NCBI RefSeq assembly: GCF_016458275.1
Contig: NZ_JAEMHM010000001.1
Span: 124,001 to 188,000 of the forward strand
Length of the DNA: 64,000 bases
DNA from: Geomesophilobacter sediminis
GTDB lineage: Bacteria; Desulfobacterota; Desulfuromonadia; Geobacterales; Geobacteraceae
Direction of reading: 5' to 3'
Shown: positions 16,170-24,718 of the stretch, piece after piece
How the letters are laid out: every line of letters starts with the position of its first letter
Numbering within the stretch: position 1 is the first letter of the stretch
Notes under the pieces: generated by a model
The model's database searches: none
What the model was told of the DNA's origin: nothing
Seen by the model: only the letters and a program-made list of their open reading frames with translations
Program-made: the position numbers and the translations under genes

Positions 16170-16841
16170 CTACGCGATGGTATGCCGGATGTCCTTACCT
16201 TTGACCATGAAGATCACCATTTCCGCCACGTTGGTGGCGTGGTCGGCGATCCGCTCCAGGCATTTGGAGATGTGGTTGATCTTGATCGCCCGGCTGATGG
16301 TGGTGGGATCCCCCATCATGAAGGTCAAGAGTTCCCGCTGGATCTGCTCGTTCAGCTCGTCCACCGCCTGGTCGTCGGTGCAGACCTTGATGGCCAGCGC
16401 TTCGTCGCCGCGCACGAAGGCGTCGAGCGCCTCCTGGACCATGTCGGAGGCCTTCTGCGCCATCCGGGGAAGGTCGATGTACGGCTTGAGGGCCGGCTCC
16501 TGGTTGAGTTCCTTCGCCCTTTTGCAGATGTTGGCGCACTGGTCCCCGATCCGCTCCAGGTCGGTCACGATCTTGAGCGCCAGGGTAAGAAAGCGCAGGT
16601 CTCGTGCCGCAGGCTGGCGGCGGGCCAGTACCTCCAGGCACTTCTCATCGATCTCCATTTCCAGGCGGTTGATCTCATGATCGAAGGCGATCGTTTTGGC
16701 CGCCAGCGCAGTGTCCCGCTCCACCAGCGATTTCATGGCGTTGGCGATCATGACTTCGACCTTGCCCCCCATCTCCAGGAGTTTCTCCCGGATGTCATTC
16801 AGTTCGGCGTCGAATTGTTTGCTGAAATGCTCTCTTTCCAT
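16170..16841 (-). CDS. phoU: Phosphate signalling protein PhoU
   Basis: PhoU connects the Pst transporter to PhoR and represses the Pho response when phosphate is plentiful. It is 223 residues of two three-helix PhoU repeats; each carries the metal-binding acidic signature region (RIGDQCANICK in the first, RIADHATNVAEMVIF in the second). The ATG at 16841 gives MEREHFSKQFDAEL, a conserved N-terminus. It is the last gene of pstSCAB-phoU, 150 nt after pstB with a palindromic repeat in the gap. Confidence 0.95.
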   Translation of the reverse strand: MEREHFSKQFDAELNDIREKLLEMGGKVEVMIANAMKSLVERDTALAAKTIAFDHEINRLEMEIDEKCLEVLARRQPAARDLRFLTLALKIVTDLERIGDQCANICKRAKELNQEPALKPYIDLPRMAQKASDMVQEALDAFVRGDEALAIKVCTDDQAVDELNEQIQRELLTFMMGDPTTISRAIKINHISKCLERIADHATNVAEMVIFMVKGKDIRHTIA

Positions 16842-16991
16842 TAAATAGACTCCCTGCGTCTCTTATCATTTGCGTTCCCTCTCCTTCAAGGAGAGGGACA
16901 GGGTGAGGATGGGCGTACCGAGGCTGCCTGATGCGGGAAGTCTTTTCCTTTTTAGCCGCATGCCCTGTCCATCCATCAACCACCTGACTTG
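16842..16991. repeat. pstB-phoU gap containing CTCCTTCAAGGAG palindrome
   Basis: CCCTCTCCTTCAAGGAGAGG with the trailing ACAGGGTGAGGATGGG (16873-16911) is the inverted form of the element at 15.62 kb. As an RNA hairpin inside the operon it could stabilise or attenuate the pst message ahead of phoU. Confidence 0.6.
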
Positions 16992-17750
16992 TTACCCGAA
17001 CCGGCCGGTGATGTAATCCTCGGTCTGCTTCTGCTCCGGCGTGGTGAAGATCTTCTTGGTTTCGCCGCACTCGACCAGCTCCCCCATGTAGAGAAAGGCG
17101 GTGTAGTCGGAGACGCGGGCGGCCTGCTGCATGTTGTGGGTGACGATGATGATCGTGTAGCGTTCCTTGAGTTCCTCGATCAGCTCCTCGATCTTCAAGG
17201 TGGAGATCGGGTCGAGCGCCGAGGCCGGCTCGTCCATCAGGATCACTTCGGGCTTCACCGCGATGGTGCGTGCAATGCAAAGACGCTGCTGCTGGCCGCC
17301 GGAAAGGTTCATCGCGTTGGTCTTCAGGCGGTCCTTCACCTCTTCCCAGAGGGCAACCCGCTTCAGGCTGGTCTCGACGATGTCGTCCGCCTCGCTCTTT
17401 ACCATGCGCCCGTTCAGCTTGTACCCGGCGATCACGTTGTCGTAGATGCTCATCGCGGGGAAGGGATTGGGCTTTTGGAAGACCATCCCGACCCGGCGCC
17501 GGATCGAGACCGGATCGACCCCTTTGTCGTAGATATCCGAGCCGTCGACCAGGATCCTCCCCTCGACGCGGGCGCTGGGAAAAAGGTCGTGCATCCGGTT
17601 GATCGAGCGGAGCAGCGTGGATTTGCCGCACCCGGAAGGCCCGATGATCGCGGTGACGCTGTTTTCCGGAAACAAGATGCTGACGTTCTTAACCGCGTGG
17701 GTCTTGCCGAAGTGGATGTTGACCTGGTCCAGTTGTACCTTGTTGTTCAT
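16992..17750 (-). CDS. pstB: Phosphate ABC transporter ATPase PstB
   Basis: This is the ATP-binding subunit of the high-affinity phosphate importer, 252 residues. It has Walker [10 protein letters not shown] (about residues 37-45), the Q-loop [12 protein letters not shown], the signature [14 protein letters not shown], Walker [14 protein letters not shown] and the switch His in [12 protein letters not shown], all intact. It lies 80 nt after pstA in the operon order expected from E. coli. Confidence 0.96.
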   Translation of the reverse strand: MNNKVQLDQVNIHFGKTHAVKNVSILFPENSVTAIIGPSGCGKSTLLRSINRMHDLFPSARVEGRILVDGSDIYDKGVDPVSIRRRVGMVFQKPNPFPAMSIYDNVIAGYKLNGRMVKSEADDIVETSLKRVALWEEVKDRLKTNAMNLSGGQQQRLCIARTIAVKPEVILMDEPASALDPISTLKIEELIEELKERYTIIIVTHNMQQAARVSDYTAFLYMGELVECGETKKIFTTPEQKQTEDYITGRFG

Positions 17751-17830
17751 GCCTTCCTCAACTTCCTGTTTTCATTGCGACGCCGCCGTGGCGCCGGTTG
17801 GGACTGGGATGCCCCCGCCAAATTCCTGTC

Positions 17831-18673
17831 TTAGATCCGGTACTTCTGCCTGCCGAAATACCGCGCGGTGAGGCTTAGGGTGAACATCACCACTACCAGG
17901 ACCAGCGCGCCGGCCCAGGCCAGGCGGTGCCAATCCTCGTACGGGGAGATGGCGAAGGTGAAGATCTGCAGCGGGATCGCCGCCATCGGGGCGAAGAGGC
18001 TCTTGCCCCAGAACTGGTTCCCCAGCGCGGTGAAGAGCAGCGGCGCGGTCTCGCCGGCCACCCGGGCGATGGCGAGCAGGATGCCGGTAAGCACGCCGGA
18101 AGTGGCGCTTCTCAGGGTCACCTTCAGGCTGGTCCGCCAAAGCGGCACCCCGAGGGCAAGCGATGCTTCGCGCAGGGTTCCCGGCACCATCTTGAGCTGC
18201 TCCTCGGTGGTGCGGAGCACGATCGGGACCATGATCATCCCGAGCGCCGCGGCGCCGGCCATCGCGGAGAATCCCTTCATCGGCACGACCAAGAGCGAAT
18301 AGGCGACCAGGCCGGTGATGATGGACGGGGTGCCGGAGAGGACGTCGGCGGCGAAGCGGATCGCGGCCGACATGCGGCTGCCGCCGTACTCGGTCAGGTA
18401 GATGGCTCCGAAGATCCCGATCGGCAGCCCCACCAGGGACGCCGCGCCGATCATGATCAGCGAGCCGAGCATGCCGTTGGCCATGCCGCCTCCCTGTTCG
18501 CCGGTCGGTTTCGGAATCTGGGTGAAGAAATCAACACTGAGCGAATCGATCCCCATCTTCACGATGTGAACGAAGATCAGGAGCAGGGGGAAAAGTACCG
18601 CTGCGGTAGCCGCTAACATCAGCGCGGTCATCAGGTGGTTCTTGGTATTACGCCAGGCGACACTGCGCATCAT
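17831..18673 (-). CDS. pstA: Phosphate ABC transporter permease PstA
   Basis: This inner-membrane permease has 280 residues and six predicted helices; the first is near residues 14-36 (LMTALMLAATAAVLFPLLLI). The ABC-permease EAA loop is present (REASLALGVPLWRTSLKVTL). Its ATG overlaps the pstC stop by 4 nt, indicating translational coupling. Confidence 0.94.
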   Translation of the reverse strand: MMRSVAWRNTKNHLMTALMLAATAAVLFPLLLIFVHIVKMGIDSLSVDFFTQIPKPTGEQGGGMANGMLGSLIMIGAASLVGLPIGIFGAIYLTEYGGSRMSAAIRFAADVLSGTPSIITGLVAYSLLVVPMKGFSAMAGAAALGMIMVPIVLRTTEEQLKMVPGTLREASLALGVPLWRTSLKVTLRSATSGVLTGILLAIARVAGETAPLLFTALGNQFWGKSLFAPMAAIPLQIFTFAISPYEDWHRLAWAGALVLVVVMFTLSLTARYFGRQKYRI

Positions 18674-19698
18674 GCCGCACCTCCGGAGCTATCCTTGGTG
18701 ACCCCCCAGATGAGGAGCCGGGCCAGGGCGTTGATAATGAGGGTGACCACCAGGAGCATGAGGCCGATTTCCATGAGCGCGGCGGTGTGCAGCTTGGAAA
18801 CCGCTTCGGCAAACTCGTTGGCGATGACGCTCGGCATGGTGTAGGCCGGGGAGAGGAGCGAGGCCGAGATCTGCGGCGCGTTGCCGATCACCATGGTCAC
18901 CGCCATGGTCTCGCCGACCGCGCGTCCCAGGCCGAGGATCGCCGCCCCCATGATGCCGGAGCGCCCGTAGGGGAGGACCGCCATCATGATGGTTTCCCAG
19001 CGGGTGGCGCCCAAGGCTATGGCCGCCTCCTTCTGGCTCTGCGGCACCGCGAGGAGTACCTCACGGGTGATCGAGGTGATGATCGGCACCACCATGATCA
19101 TCAGGATGAAGACCGCGGCCAGCATGCTGACCCCGTACGGCGCTCCCTGGAAGAAGGGGAGAAAGCCGAAGCGCTCGATCAGAAACGGCTCCACCGTGGA
19201 CTGCAGCCAGGGGGCCATCACCAGTACCCCCCAAAGGCCGTAGATGACCGAGGGGATCGCCGCCAGAAGCTCGACCAGCGGGGCGATCAGGCTCCCCAGC
19301 CGCTTCGGGGCGATCTCGGTGATGAAGATCGCGGCCCCAATGCTCAGCGGAGTTGCCAGCAGCAGGGCCAGCACCGAGGAGACCACCGACCCGTAAAGGT
19401 AGGGGAGCGCCCCGAAATGCCCCTGGACTGCGTCCCAGTCCCTGCCGGTCACGAACTGCCAGCCGAACTGCTTGAGCGCCGGCCAGCTCTCCCCCGCCAT
19501 CTGGAACAGCATCAGCCCCAGGATGATGAGGATGCTGAAGGCAAACCCGGTGGTCATCCACTTGAAAATCCGGTCTCCGGTGATGGCTTTTTCCCTGTCC
19601 ACTGTTCTTGGTTTCCCCACCGTCTGCTCCGTCCTGTCTGTTGCCGAGGTGGTGAAGGGGAGGCAATCCTTCCCTGTTTCTGCACGCTGTTGCACCAC
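18670..19698 (-). CDS. pstC: Phosphate ABC transporter permease PstC
   Basis: This is the second permease of the Pst system, 342 residues by the longest start. The first helix (FAFSILIILGLMLFQMAGES) begins near residue 52, so the N-terminal cytosolic tail is longer than in E. coli. The EAA loop reads KEAAIALGATRWETIMMAVL. The start is GTG at 19698 or the adjacent GTG at 19695; GGAGG lies just upstream and its spacing favours the second. It follows pstS by 9 nt. Confidence 0.93.
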   Translation of the reverse strand: MVQQRAETGKDCLPFTTSATDRTEQTVGKPRTVDREKAITGDRIFKWMTTGFAFSILIILGLMLFQMAGESWPALKQFGWQFVTGRDWDAVQGHFGALPYLYGSVVSSVLALLLATPLSIGAAIFITEIAPKRLGSLIAPLVELLAAIPSVIYGLWGVLVMAPWLQSTVEPFLIERFGFLPFFQGAPYGVSMLAAVFILMIMVVPIITSITREVLLAVPQSQKEAAIALGATRWETIMMAVLPYGRSGIMGAAILGLGRAVGETMAVTMVIGNAPQISASLLSPAYTMPSVIANEFAEAVSKLHTAALMEIGLMLLVVTLIINALARLLIWGVTKDSSGGAA

Positions 19699-19707
19699 GT
19701 CCTCCGC

Positions 19708-20733
19708 TTATTTAATCGTCGCTACCGTTTTTCCCACCATCTTCGCCACGTTGGCCGGCAGCGGCGCGTAGAGGAGCTTTGCCGCCATCGACTGGCCCTG
19801 GCGCAGCTCCCAGCGCAGGAACTCGACGAGTTTCTTCCCCTTTGCCTTGTCCCGCTGGTCCTGGTAAACGAGGAGCCAGGTGAACCCGACGATCGGGTAG
19901 GCGTTCTTGCCCGGCTGGTTCACCAGGGAGATCCGGAAGTCCGCTGGCATCGATTTGGCGGCACCCGCCGCGGCTGCAGAGGTCGAGGCGATGGTCGGCT
20001 CCACGAAGGTCCCGGCGAGGTTTTTCAGGAAGGCGTAGGGGAGCTGGTTTTCGAAGGCATAGGCGAGCTCGACGTAGCCGATCGAAAACGGCGTGGTCCG
20101 GATCTGGCCGGCGACCCCTTCGTTACCCTTGCCCCCAAGCCCCACCGGCCACTTGACCGAGGTGCCTTTGCCGACGCCCTTGGCCCATGCCGGGCTGACG
20201 CTGGAGAGATAATCGGTGAAGATGCTGGTGGTGCCGCTCCCGTCGGAGCGGTGCACGACGATGATCGGCTTGTTGGGGAGCTTCAGGCCCGGGTTGTCGC
20301 GGGTGAGCCGCGGATCGCTCCACGAGGTCAGCTTGCCCTGGAAGATCTCGGTCAGCGTCTCGGGGGAAAGCTTGAGCCCCTTGGCGACGCCCGGGATGTT
20401 GTAGGTGACGACGACCGCACCCATCACGGTCGGGATGTGCAGGAGCTTGCCGGGAGCCGCCTTGAGTTCCTGGTCGGAGAGGAACTTGTCGCTCGCGCCG
20501 AAGTCGACGGTCTGCGCGGTGATCTGCTTGATGCCGCCGCCGCTGCCGATCGACTGGTAGTTGAACTTCACGCTCCGGTCGATCTTGGCGTATTCGGAAA
20601 ACCATTTGGAATAGAGCGGGTAGGGGAAGGTGGCGCCGGCCCCGTTGATCAGGGTTTCCGCCGAGGCGGCAACCGGTGCCAGAAAGCCCGCCAGTGCCAG
20701 GGCCGCGATTGCGTTACGCAGGGATTTCAACAT
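19708..20733 (-). CDS. pstS: Periplasmic phosphate-binding protein PstS
   Basis: This phosphate-binding protein has 341 residues and feeds PstCA. A signal peptide is clear (LRNAIAALALAGFLAPVAAS, cleavage near ASA-ET). The mature start INGAGATFPYPLYSKW and the ligand segment RSDGSGTTSIFTDYLS match the family. It is the promoter-proximal gene of the operon; two PHO-box-like direct repeats lie upstream. Confidence 0.95.
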   Translation of the reverse strand: MLKSLRNAIAALALAGFLAPVAASAETLINGAGATFPYPLYSKWFSEYAKIDRSVKFNYQSIGSGGGIKQITAQTVDFGASDKFLSDQELKAAPGKLLHIPTVMGAVVVTYNIPGVAKGLKLSPETLTEIFQGKLTSWSDPRLTRDNPGLKLPNKPIIVVHRSDGSGTTSIFTDYLSSVSPAWAKGVGKGTSVKWPVGLGGKGNEGVAGQIRTTPFSIGYVELAYAFENQLPYAFLKNLAGTFVEPTIASTSAAAAGAAKSMPADFRISLVNQPGKNAYPIVGFTWLLVYQDQRDKAKGKKLVEFLRWELRQGQSMAAKLLYAPLPANVAKMVGKTVATIK

Positions 20734-20788
20734 GTACAGACTCCTTCTTGGTTACGATCTCATGAACCCCCGGAGAATGCCGGAGAAA

Positions 20789-20807
20789 TGTTACAGGCGG
20801 GTTACGC
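20789..20807 (-). promoter_or_regulatory. PHO-box-like direct repeat upstream of pstS (proximal)
   Basis: On the plus strand GTTAC occurs at 20790 and again at 20801, exactly 11 nt apart; the minus strand reads GTAACCCGCCTGTAACA. PhoB boxes are 11-nt-spaced direct repeats, and the site lies 57-72 nt upstream of pstS. The Geobacteraceae consensus is not known to me, so this is an inference from spacing and location. Confidence 0.5.
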
Positions 20808-20901
20808 TTTTGCAAATGTTCCATGGCGCCCCGCCGAAGCTCGGCGCGAGGGCTCCCGAGGGGGCTACCTGCCTGAATCTGAGGCCAGCATAGCCCCCCT
20901 T

Positions 20902-20929
20902 TGTTACGGAATGGTTAAGAATGGGTCAG
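20902..20929 (-). promoter_or_regulatory. PHO-box-like direct repeat upstream of pstS (distal)
   Basis: TTGTTACGGAATGGTTAAGA has GTTAC at 20903 and GTTAA at 20914, with a weaker third GTCAG at 20925, again in 11-nt steps. It sits about 113 nt upstream of the proximal pair, suggesting a second PhoB site. Confidence 0.4.
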
Positions 20930-21065
20930 GAGTGGATGTCTTTTTAATGTGTTTTAGCGCTCCCGCCGCGGCCCGAACCAGGGGGCGGTGATCCAACGGA
21001 TGGGACGGGAACGTCGGCGATCCCATTGTCCGAGCCCTTCCTCCTCATGAGACGCGCCCCTCTCG

Positions 21066-21093
21066 TTGACACCGCTTCGGCAGCCGCTAAACT
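21066..21093 (+). promoter_or_regulatory. sigma70-type promoter for pdh operon
   Basis: TTGACA at 21066-21071, a 16-nt spacer, then TAAACT at 21088-21093, which would start transcription about 35 nt before the pdhA ATG. Confidence 0.65.
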
Positions 21094-21135
21094 GTTCTCC
21101 CAAACATGTCACAGCTAATGAGAAAAGGACCGGCC

Positions 21136-22191
21136 ATGCCCCAAGAAATCCTTGCCACCTTCAACGTCCGGCGCCTGAGCATTCTCGATCCCGACGGCAA
21201 CGTCGATGAGGCCTTGATGCCGGAGCTCCCCGACGCCGAGCTGCGGCGCATGTACGAGATGATGGTGCTGCTGCGCACCTACGACAACCGGGCTTTGGCG
21301 CTGCAGCGCGAAGGGAGGCTCGGCACGTACCCTCCGAGCTTCGGCCAGGAGGCTGCCCAGATCGGCAGCGCCTTTGCCCTCAAGCCGACCGACTGGGTCT
21401 TCCCGTCCTTCCGCGAGGTCGGCATCCACCTCACCCTGGGGTATCCGATCGCCCAACTCTATCAATACTGGGCCGGGGACGAGCGGGGACAGCGGGGGCC
21501 CGATCATCTCAACATCTTCCCGTTCTGCGTCTCGGTCGGGACCCATCTTCCCCATGCCGTCGGTGCCGCCCTGGCGGCGCGCTACCGCAAGGACCCGGTG
21601 GCGGTCGCCGTTTTCTTCGGGGACGGCGCCACTTCCAAGGGGGACTTCCACGAGGCCTTCAACATGGCCGGCGCCTTAAACGCTCCGGTGGTCTTCGTCT
21701 GCCAGAACAACCAGTGGGCGATTTCCATTCCGGTCCGGGAGCAGACCGCGGCAGCCACCCTGGCCCAAAAGGCTTTCGGCTACGGCTTCGAGGGGATCCA
21801 GGTGGACGGAAACGACGTCCTGGCGGTCTACCGCGGGGTGAAGGAGGCGCTGGACCGGGCCCGGGACGGGGGAGGGCCGACCTTCGTCGAGTGCCTCACC
21901 TACCGGATGGCCGACCACACCACGGCGGACGACGCGGCCCGCTACCGTCCCCCGGAGGAGGTGGCGAGCTGGCGTGAGCGCGATCCCTTGCTGCGCCTGG
22001 AGCGTTTTTTGGCGCGGCGCGGGCTTTGGGATGAGGCCTACCGGAACCAGGTGCAGGAGCAGGTGCAGCAGACGGTGGACGCAGGGGTGCGCGCCATGGA
22101 AGAAATTCCCCCGCCGGAGCGCTCCGATCTATTTACCTATACTGCCGCGGCACCGACGCCCCGGCAGGCCGCGCAGCTCGAGGAGTCCTAG
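21136..22191 (+). CDS. pdhA: Pyruvate dehydrogenase E1 component, alpha subunit
   Basis: This ThDP-dependent decarboxylase subunit is 351 residues from ATG 21136, which follows AAAGGA; an upstream ATG at 21106 has no ribosome binding site. The ThDP/Mg motif is FFGDGATSKGDFHEAFNMAG through QNNQWAIS, and the phosphorylation-loop region TYRMADHTTADDA is also present. The alpha/beta/E2 gene order matches a heterotetrameric PDH; a branched-chain or acetoin dehydrogenase cannot be ruled out from motifs alone. No E3 (lpd) gene is in the window. Confidence 0.88.
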   Translation: MPQEILATFNVRRLSILDPDGNVDEALMPELPDAELRRMYEMMVLLRTYDNRALALQREGRLGTYPPSFGQEAAQIGSAFALKPTDWVFPSFREVGIHLTLGYPIAQLYQYWAGDERGQRGPDHLNIFPFCVSVGTHLPHAVGAALAARYRKDPVAVAVFFGDGATSKGDFHEAFNMAGALNAPVVFVCQNNQWAISIPVREQTAAATLAQKAFGYGFEGIQVDGNDVLAVYRGVKEALDRARDGGGPTFVECLTYRMADHTTADDAARYRPPEEVASWRERDPLLRLERFLARRGLWDEAYRNQVQEQVQQTVDAGVRAMEEIPPPERSDLFTYTAAAPTPRQAAQLEES

Positions 22192-22192
22192 C

Positions 22193-23152
22193 ATGCCGCA
22201 CCTAAACATGGTTCAGGCCATCAACCAGGCGTTGGCCCAGGAGATGGAGCGCGACGACCGGGTGGTGCTCCTGGGGGAGGACATCGGCAAGGACGGCGGT
22301 GTGTTCCGGGTTACCGAAGGGCTCTGGGAGCGCTTCGGCGCCGAACGGGTCATCGACACCCCGCTCTCCGAGTCCGGCATCGTCGGTACCGCCATCGGGA
22401 TGGCCGCCTACGGGCTGCGCCCGGTCCCCGAGATCCAGTTCCTGGGCTTCGCGTACGCCGCGCTGGACCAGATCTTCACCCATGCGGCCCGGATCCGCAA
22501 CCGTTCCCGGGGACGCTACAGCTGTCCAATGGTCATCCGCACCCCCTACGGCGGCGGGATCAAGGCGCCGGAACTTCACGAGGAGAGCTCCGAGGCGCTT
22601 TTCTGTCATATGCCGGGAATCAAGGTGGTGGTCCCCTCCGGCCCGTATCATGCCAAGGGGCTTTTGCTCCAGGCCCTGCGCGATCCGGACCCGGTCCTCT
22701 TTCTGGAACCGACCCGCCTCTACCGGATGATCCGGGAGGAGGTTCCCGAGGGGGAGTACACCATCCCCCTGGGAAAAGCGCGGGTGGTCCGGGAGGGAAA
22801 GCAGGTTACCGTGGTTTCCTGGGGGAGCATGCTGGAGCGGGTGCTGAAAGCGGTCGGCCCCGAGGCCGAGGTGATTGACTTGATGACCCTTTCCCCCTTC
22901 GACGCCGAGACCGTGCTCGCCTCGGTGCGCAAGACCGGACGCGCCGTGGTGGTCCAGGAGGCACCGAAGACCGGCGGGTTTGGCGCCGAGATCGTTGCGA
23001 CCATCGCGGAGGAGGCCATTCTCTACCTGCGGGGACCGGTGCTGCGCGTGGCCGCCCCCGACGTCACCATGCCGCTTCCCAAGCTGATCGACGCCTATCT
23101 TCCCACCATGGACCATATTAGTAACGCGGTCCAGGAAGTCCTGAGGTACTGA
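22193..23152 (+). CDS. pdhB: Pyruvate dehydrogenase E1 component, beta subunit
   Basis: This E1 beta subunit has 319 residues from ATG 22193, one base after the pdhA stop and preceded by AGGAG. It begins MPHLNMVQAINQAL and has GEDIGKDGGVFRVTEGLWE, then DTPLSESGIVGTAIGMA and RTPYGGGIKAPELHEES, all diagnostic of transketolase-type beta subunits. It forms the active site together with PdhA. Confidence 0.9.
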   Translation: MPHLNMVQAINQALAQEMERDDRVVLLGEDIGKDGGVFRVTEGLWERFGAERVIDTPLSESGIVGTAIGMAAYGLRPVPEIQFLGFAYAALDQIFTHAARIRNRSRGRYSCPMVIRTPYGGGIKAPELHEESSEALFCHMPGIKVVVPSGPYHAKGLLLQALRDPDPVLFLEPTRLYRMIREEVPEGEYTIPLGKARVVREGKQVTVVSWGSMLERVLKAVGPEAEVIDLMTLSPFDAETVLASVRKTGRAVVVQEAPKTGGFGAEIVATIAEEAILYLRGPVLRVAAPDVTMPLPKLIDAYLPTMDHISNAVQEVLRY

Positions 23153-23153
23153 T

Positions 23154-24356
23154 ATGAGCCATGTCTTCAAACTCCCCGACCTGGGCGAGGGAATCAGCGA
23201 GGTCGAGGTACGCCGCTGGCTGGTCCGCGAAGGGGACCGGGTCCGGGAGCACCAGTCGATGGTCGAGGTGGAAACCGACAAGGCGGTGGTCGAGGTCCCG
23301 TCCCCCTTCAGCGGGACGGTGCTCAGCATCAAGCGCCGCGAAGGGGAGATCGTCCAGGTGGGCGAGGTCCTTTTGGAAATCGGCGAGGAGCACGAACTGG
23401 CGCCAAAGGAGCCGGCGGCGCAAAGACGCCCGTCGGTGGGGATCGTCGGAGAACTCCCCGAGGCCGAGCCGGAGGCGGTGCCGACCGCGCCGCGCGAGCC
23501 GCTGGCCACCCCGTCGGTGCGCAAGAAGGCGCGCGAGTTGGGGATCTCGCTCTACGGGATCAGGGGGAGCGGGCCGCACGGGTCCATCACCCACGAGGAC
23601 CTGGAAGGAGCCCAGCCGGCTGCCGCGGCCCCGCATCCGCTGGCAGAGGATGCCGACGTGGAGCTGATCCCGATGCGCGGGGTGCGGCGGGCGGTGGCGC
23701 GCAACGTCCTTGCCGCGCACCGGGCGTCGGCGCTGGTGACCACCATGGAAGAGGCGGACGTGACCGAGCTTTGGGAAATGCGCGACCGCGAGCAGCGGGA
23801 GGTGGAATCGCGGGGGGTGCATCTGACGTTCCTGCCGTTTTTCATGAAGGCGGCCCTGCATGCGCTCAAGGACCATCCGAACCTGAACGCTGCCGTCGAT
23901 GAGGAGGGGCAGGTTATCATCCGCAAGAAGCGCTTCCATTTCGGGATTGCGGTGGATACCGAGGAGGGGCTCATGGTCCCGGTGATTCGGGACGTGGACC
24001 GCAAGACGATCCGCGAGCTGGCCGCGGATCTGATGGTCCTGGGCAAAAAGGCGCGGGAGCGGAGCATCACCTTGGAGGAGCTGAAAGGGAGCACCTTCAC
24101 CCTCACCAACTACGGGCATTTCGGCGGGAGATTCTCGACCCCGATCGTGAACGCCCCCGACGTGGCGATCCTCGGCTGCGGGAGGATCACCGAGCGTCCC
24201 TGGGTGTACCGGGGGAGCTTGGCGGTGCGAAAGATCCTGCCGCTGTCGCTGACCTTCGACCACCGGGTCACCGACGGCGCCGAGGCGGGCAGGTTTCTGA
24301 TGCAGATCGTGCATTACCTGGAGGATCCGGCGCTGCTTTTGATCGAAAGCGTGTGA
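23154..24356 (+). CDS. pdhC: Dihydrolipoamide acyltransferase (E2) of the pyruvate dehydrogenase complex
   Basis: This E2 core protein has 400 residues and one lipoyl domain (residues 1-80; lipoylated Lys in VEVETDKAVVEVPSP). An E3/E1-binding domain follows at about 118-150 (TPSVRKKARELGISLYGI, GSGPHGSITHEDL). The catalytic domain ends with the acyltransferase motif DHRVTDGAEAGRF. It starts one base after pdhB, so the three genes are tightly coupled. Whether the acyl group is acetyl or branched-chain is inferred from the neighbours. Confidence 0.88.
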   Translation: MSHVFKLPDLGEGISEVEVRRWLVREGDRVREHQSMVEVETDKAVVEVPSPFSGTVLSIKRREGEIVQVGEVLLEIGEEHELAPKEPAAQRRPSVGIVGELPEAEPEAVPTAPREPLATPSVRKKARELGISLYGIRGSGPHGSITHEDLEGAQPAAAAPHPLAEDADVELIPMRGVRRAVARNVLAAHRASALVTTMEEADVTELWEMRDREQREVESRGVHLTFLPFFMKAALHALKDHPNLNAAVDEEGQVIIRKKRFHFGIAVDTEEGLMVPVIRDVDRKTIRELAADLMVLGKKARERSITLEELKGSTFTLTNYGHFGGRFSTPIVNAPDVAILGCGRITERPWVYRGSLAVRKILPLSLTFDHRVTDGAEAGRFLMQIVHYLEDPALLLIESV

Positions 24357-24718
24357 GGTGGGGCAGGGTGGGGTAGAAAGGTAAAGGAAGCAGGGGCGAA
24401 AGCTCCTGCTTCTTTGGTATGTAAGCGGGAAGTCATTACCTTCGGAAAGCGGACCGGTGGGCGCTGCATGTTGCGCCCCTTCAGGATAGGGACGCAGTGG
24501 ATCAACATAGGAAAGCAGTGGATCAGGATAGGGAAACCTGGATATGAATGAAGATAAGACAGGGTGTGAAGTCCCCCTTGGAAAAAGGGGGACTTAGGGG
24601 GATTTGGTTCTGAGGTTCTGGTCGATCAAGGGGACACCTCAAAGGCAAATTCCCCCCCAGTCTATACACCCTTCGCAAAGGGGGGAGCCCAAGGACCTAT
24701 CTGCTCATTGCTCATTGC
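24357..24718. repeat. Gene-free gap with tandem GCAGTGGATCA repeat and CCCCCTTGG palindromes
   Basis: About 24483-24534 holds about 2.5 copies of a 22-nt unit containing GCAGTGGATCA and GGATAGGGA. At 24569-24605 TCCCCCTTGGAAAAAGGGGG is followed by ACTTAGGGGGATTTG; a partial inverted mate AATTCCCCCCCAG...AAAGGGGGGAG lies at 24650-24688. These belong to the CCCTTTGTCAAAGGG repeat family also seen at 45.4 and 58.6 kb. Confidence 0.6.
24387..24412 (+). terminator. Hairpin after pdh operon
   Basis: GAAGCAGGGGC, a GAAA loop, then GCTCCTGCTTC form an 11-bp stem with one G-T pair. The T tract after it is short (TTT), so termination may be partial. Confidence 0.55.

Noticed and set aside
18787-20991. 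A 734-codon open frame on the plus strand
   Set aside because: It lies antisense to pstC and pstS, whose families are certain, and has no recognisable domain; it is a shadow of high-GC third codon positions.
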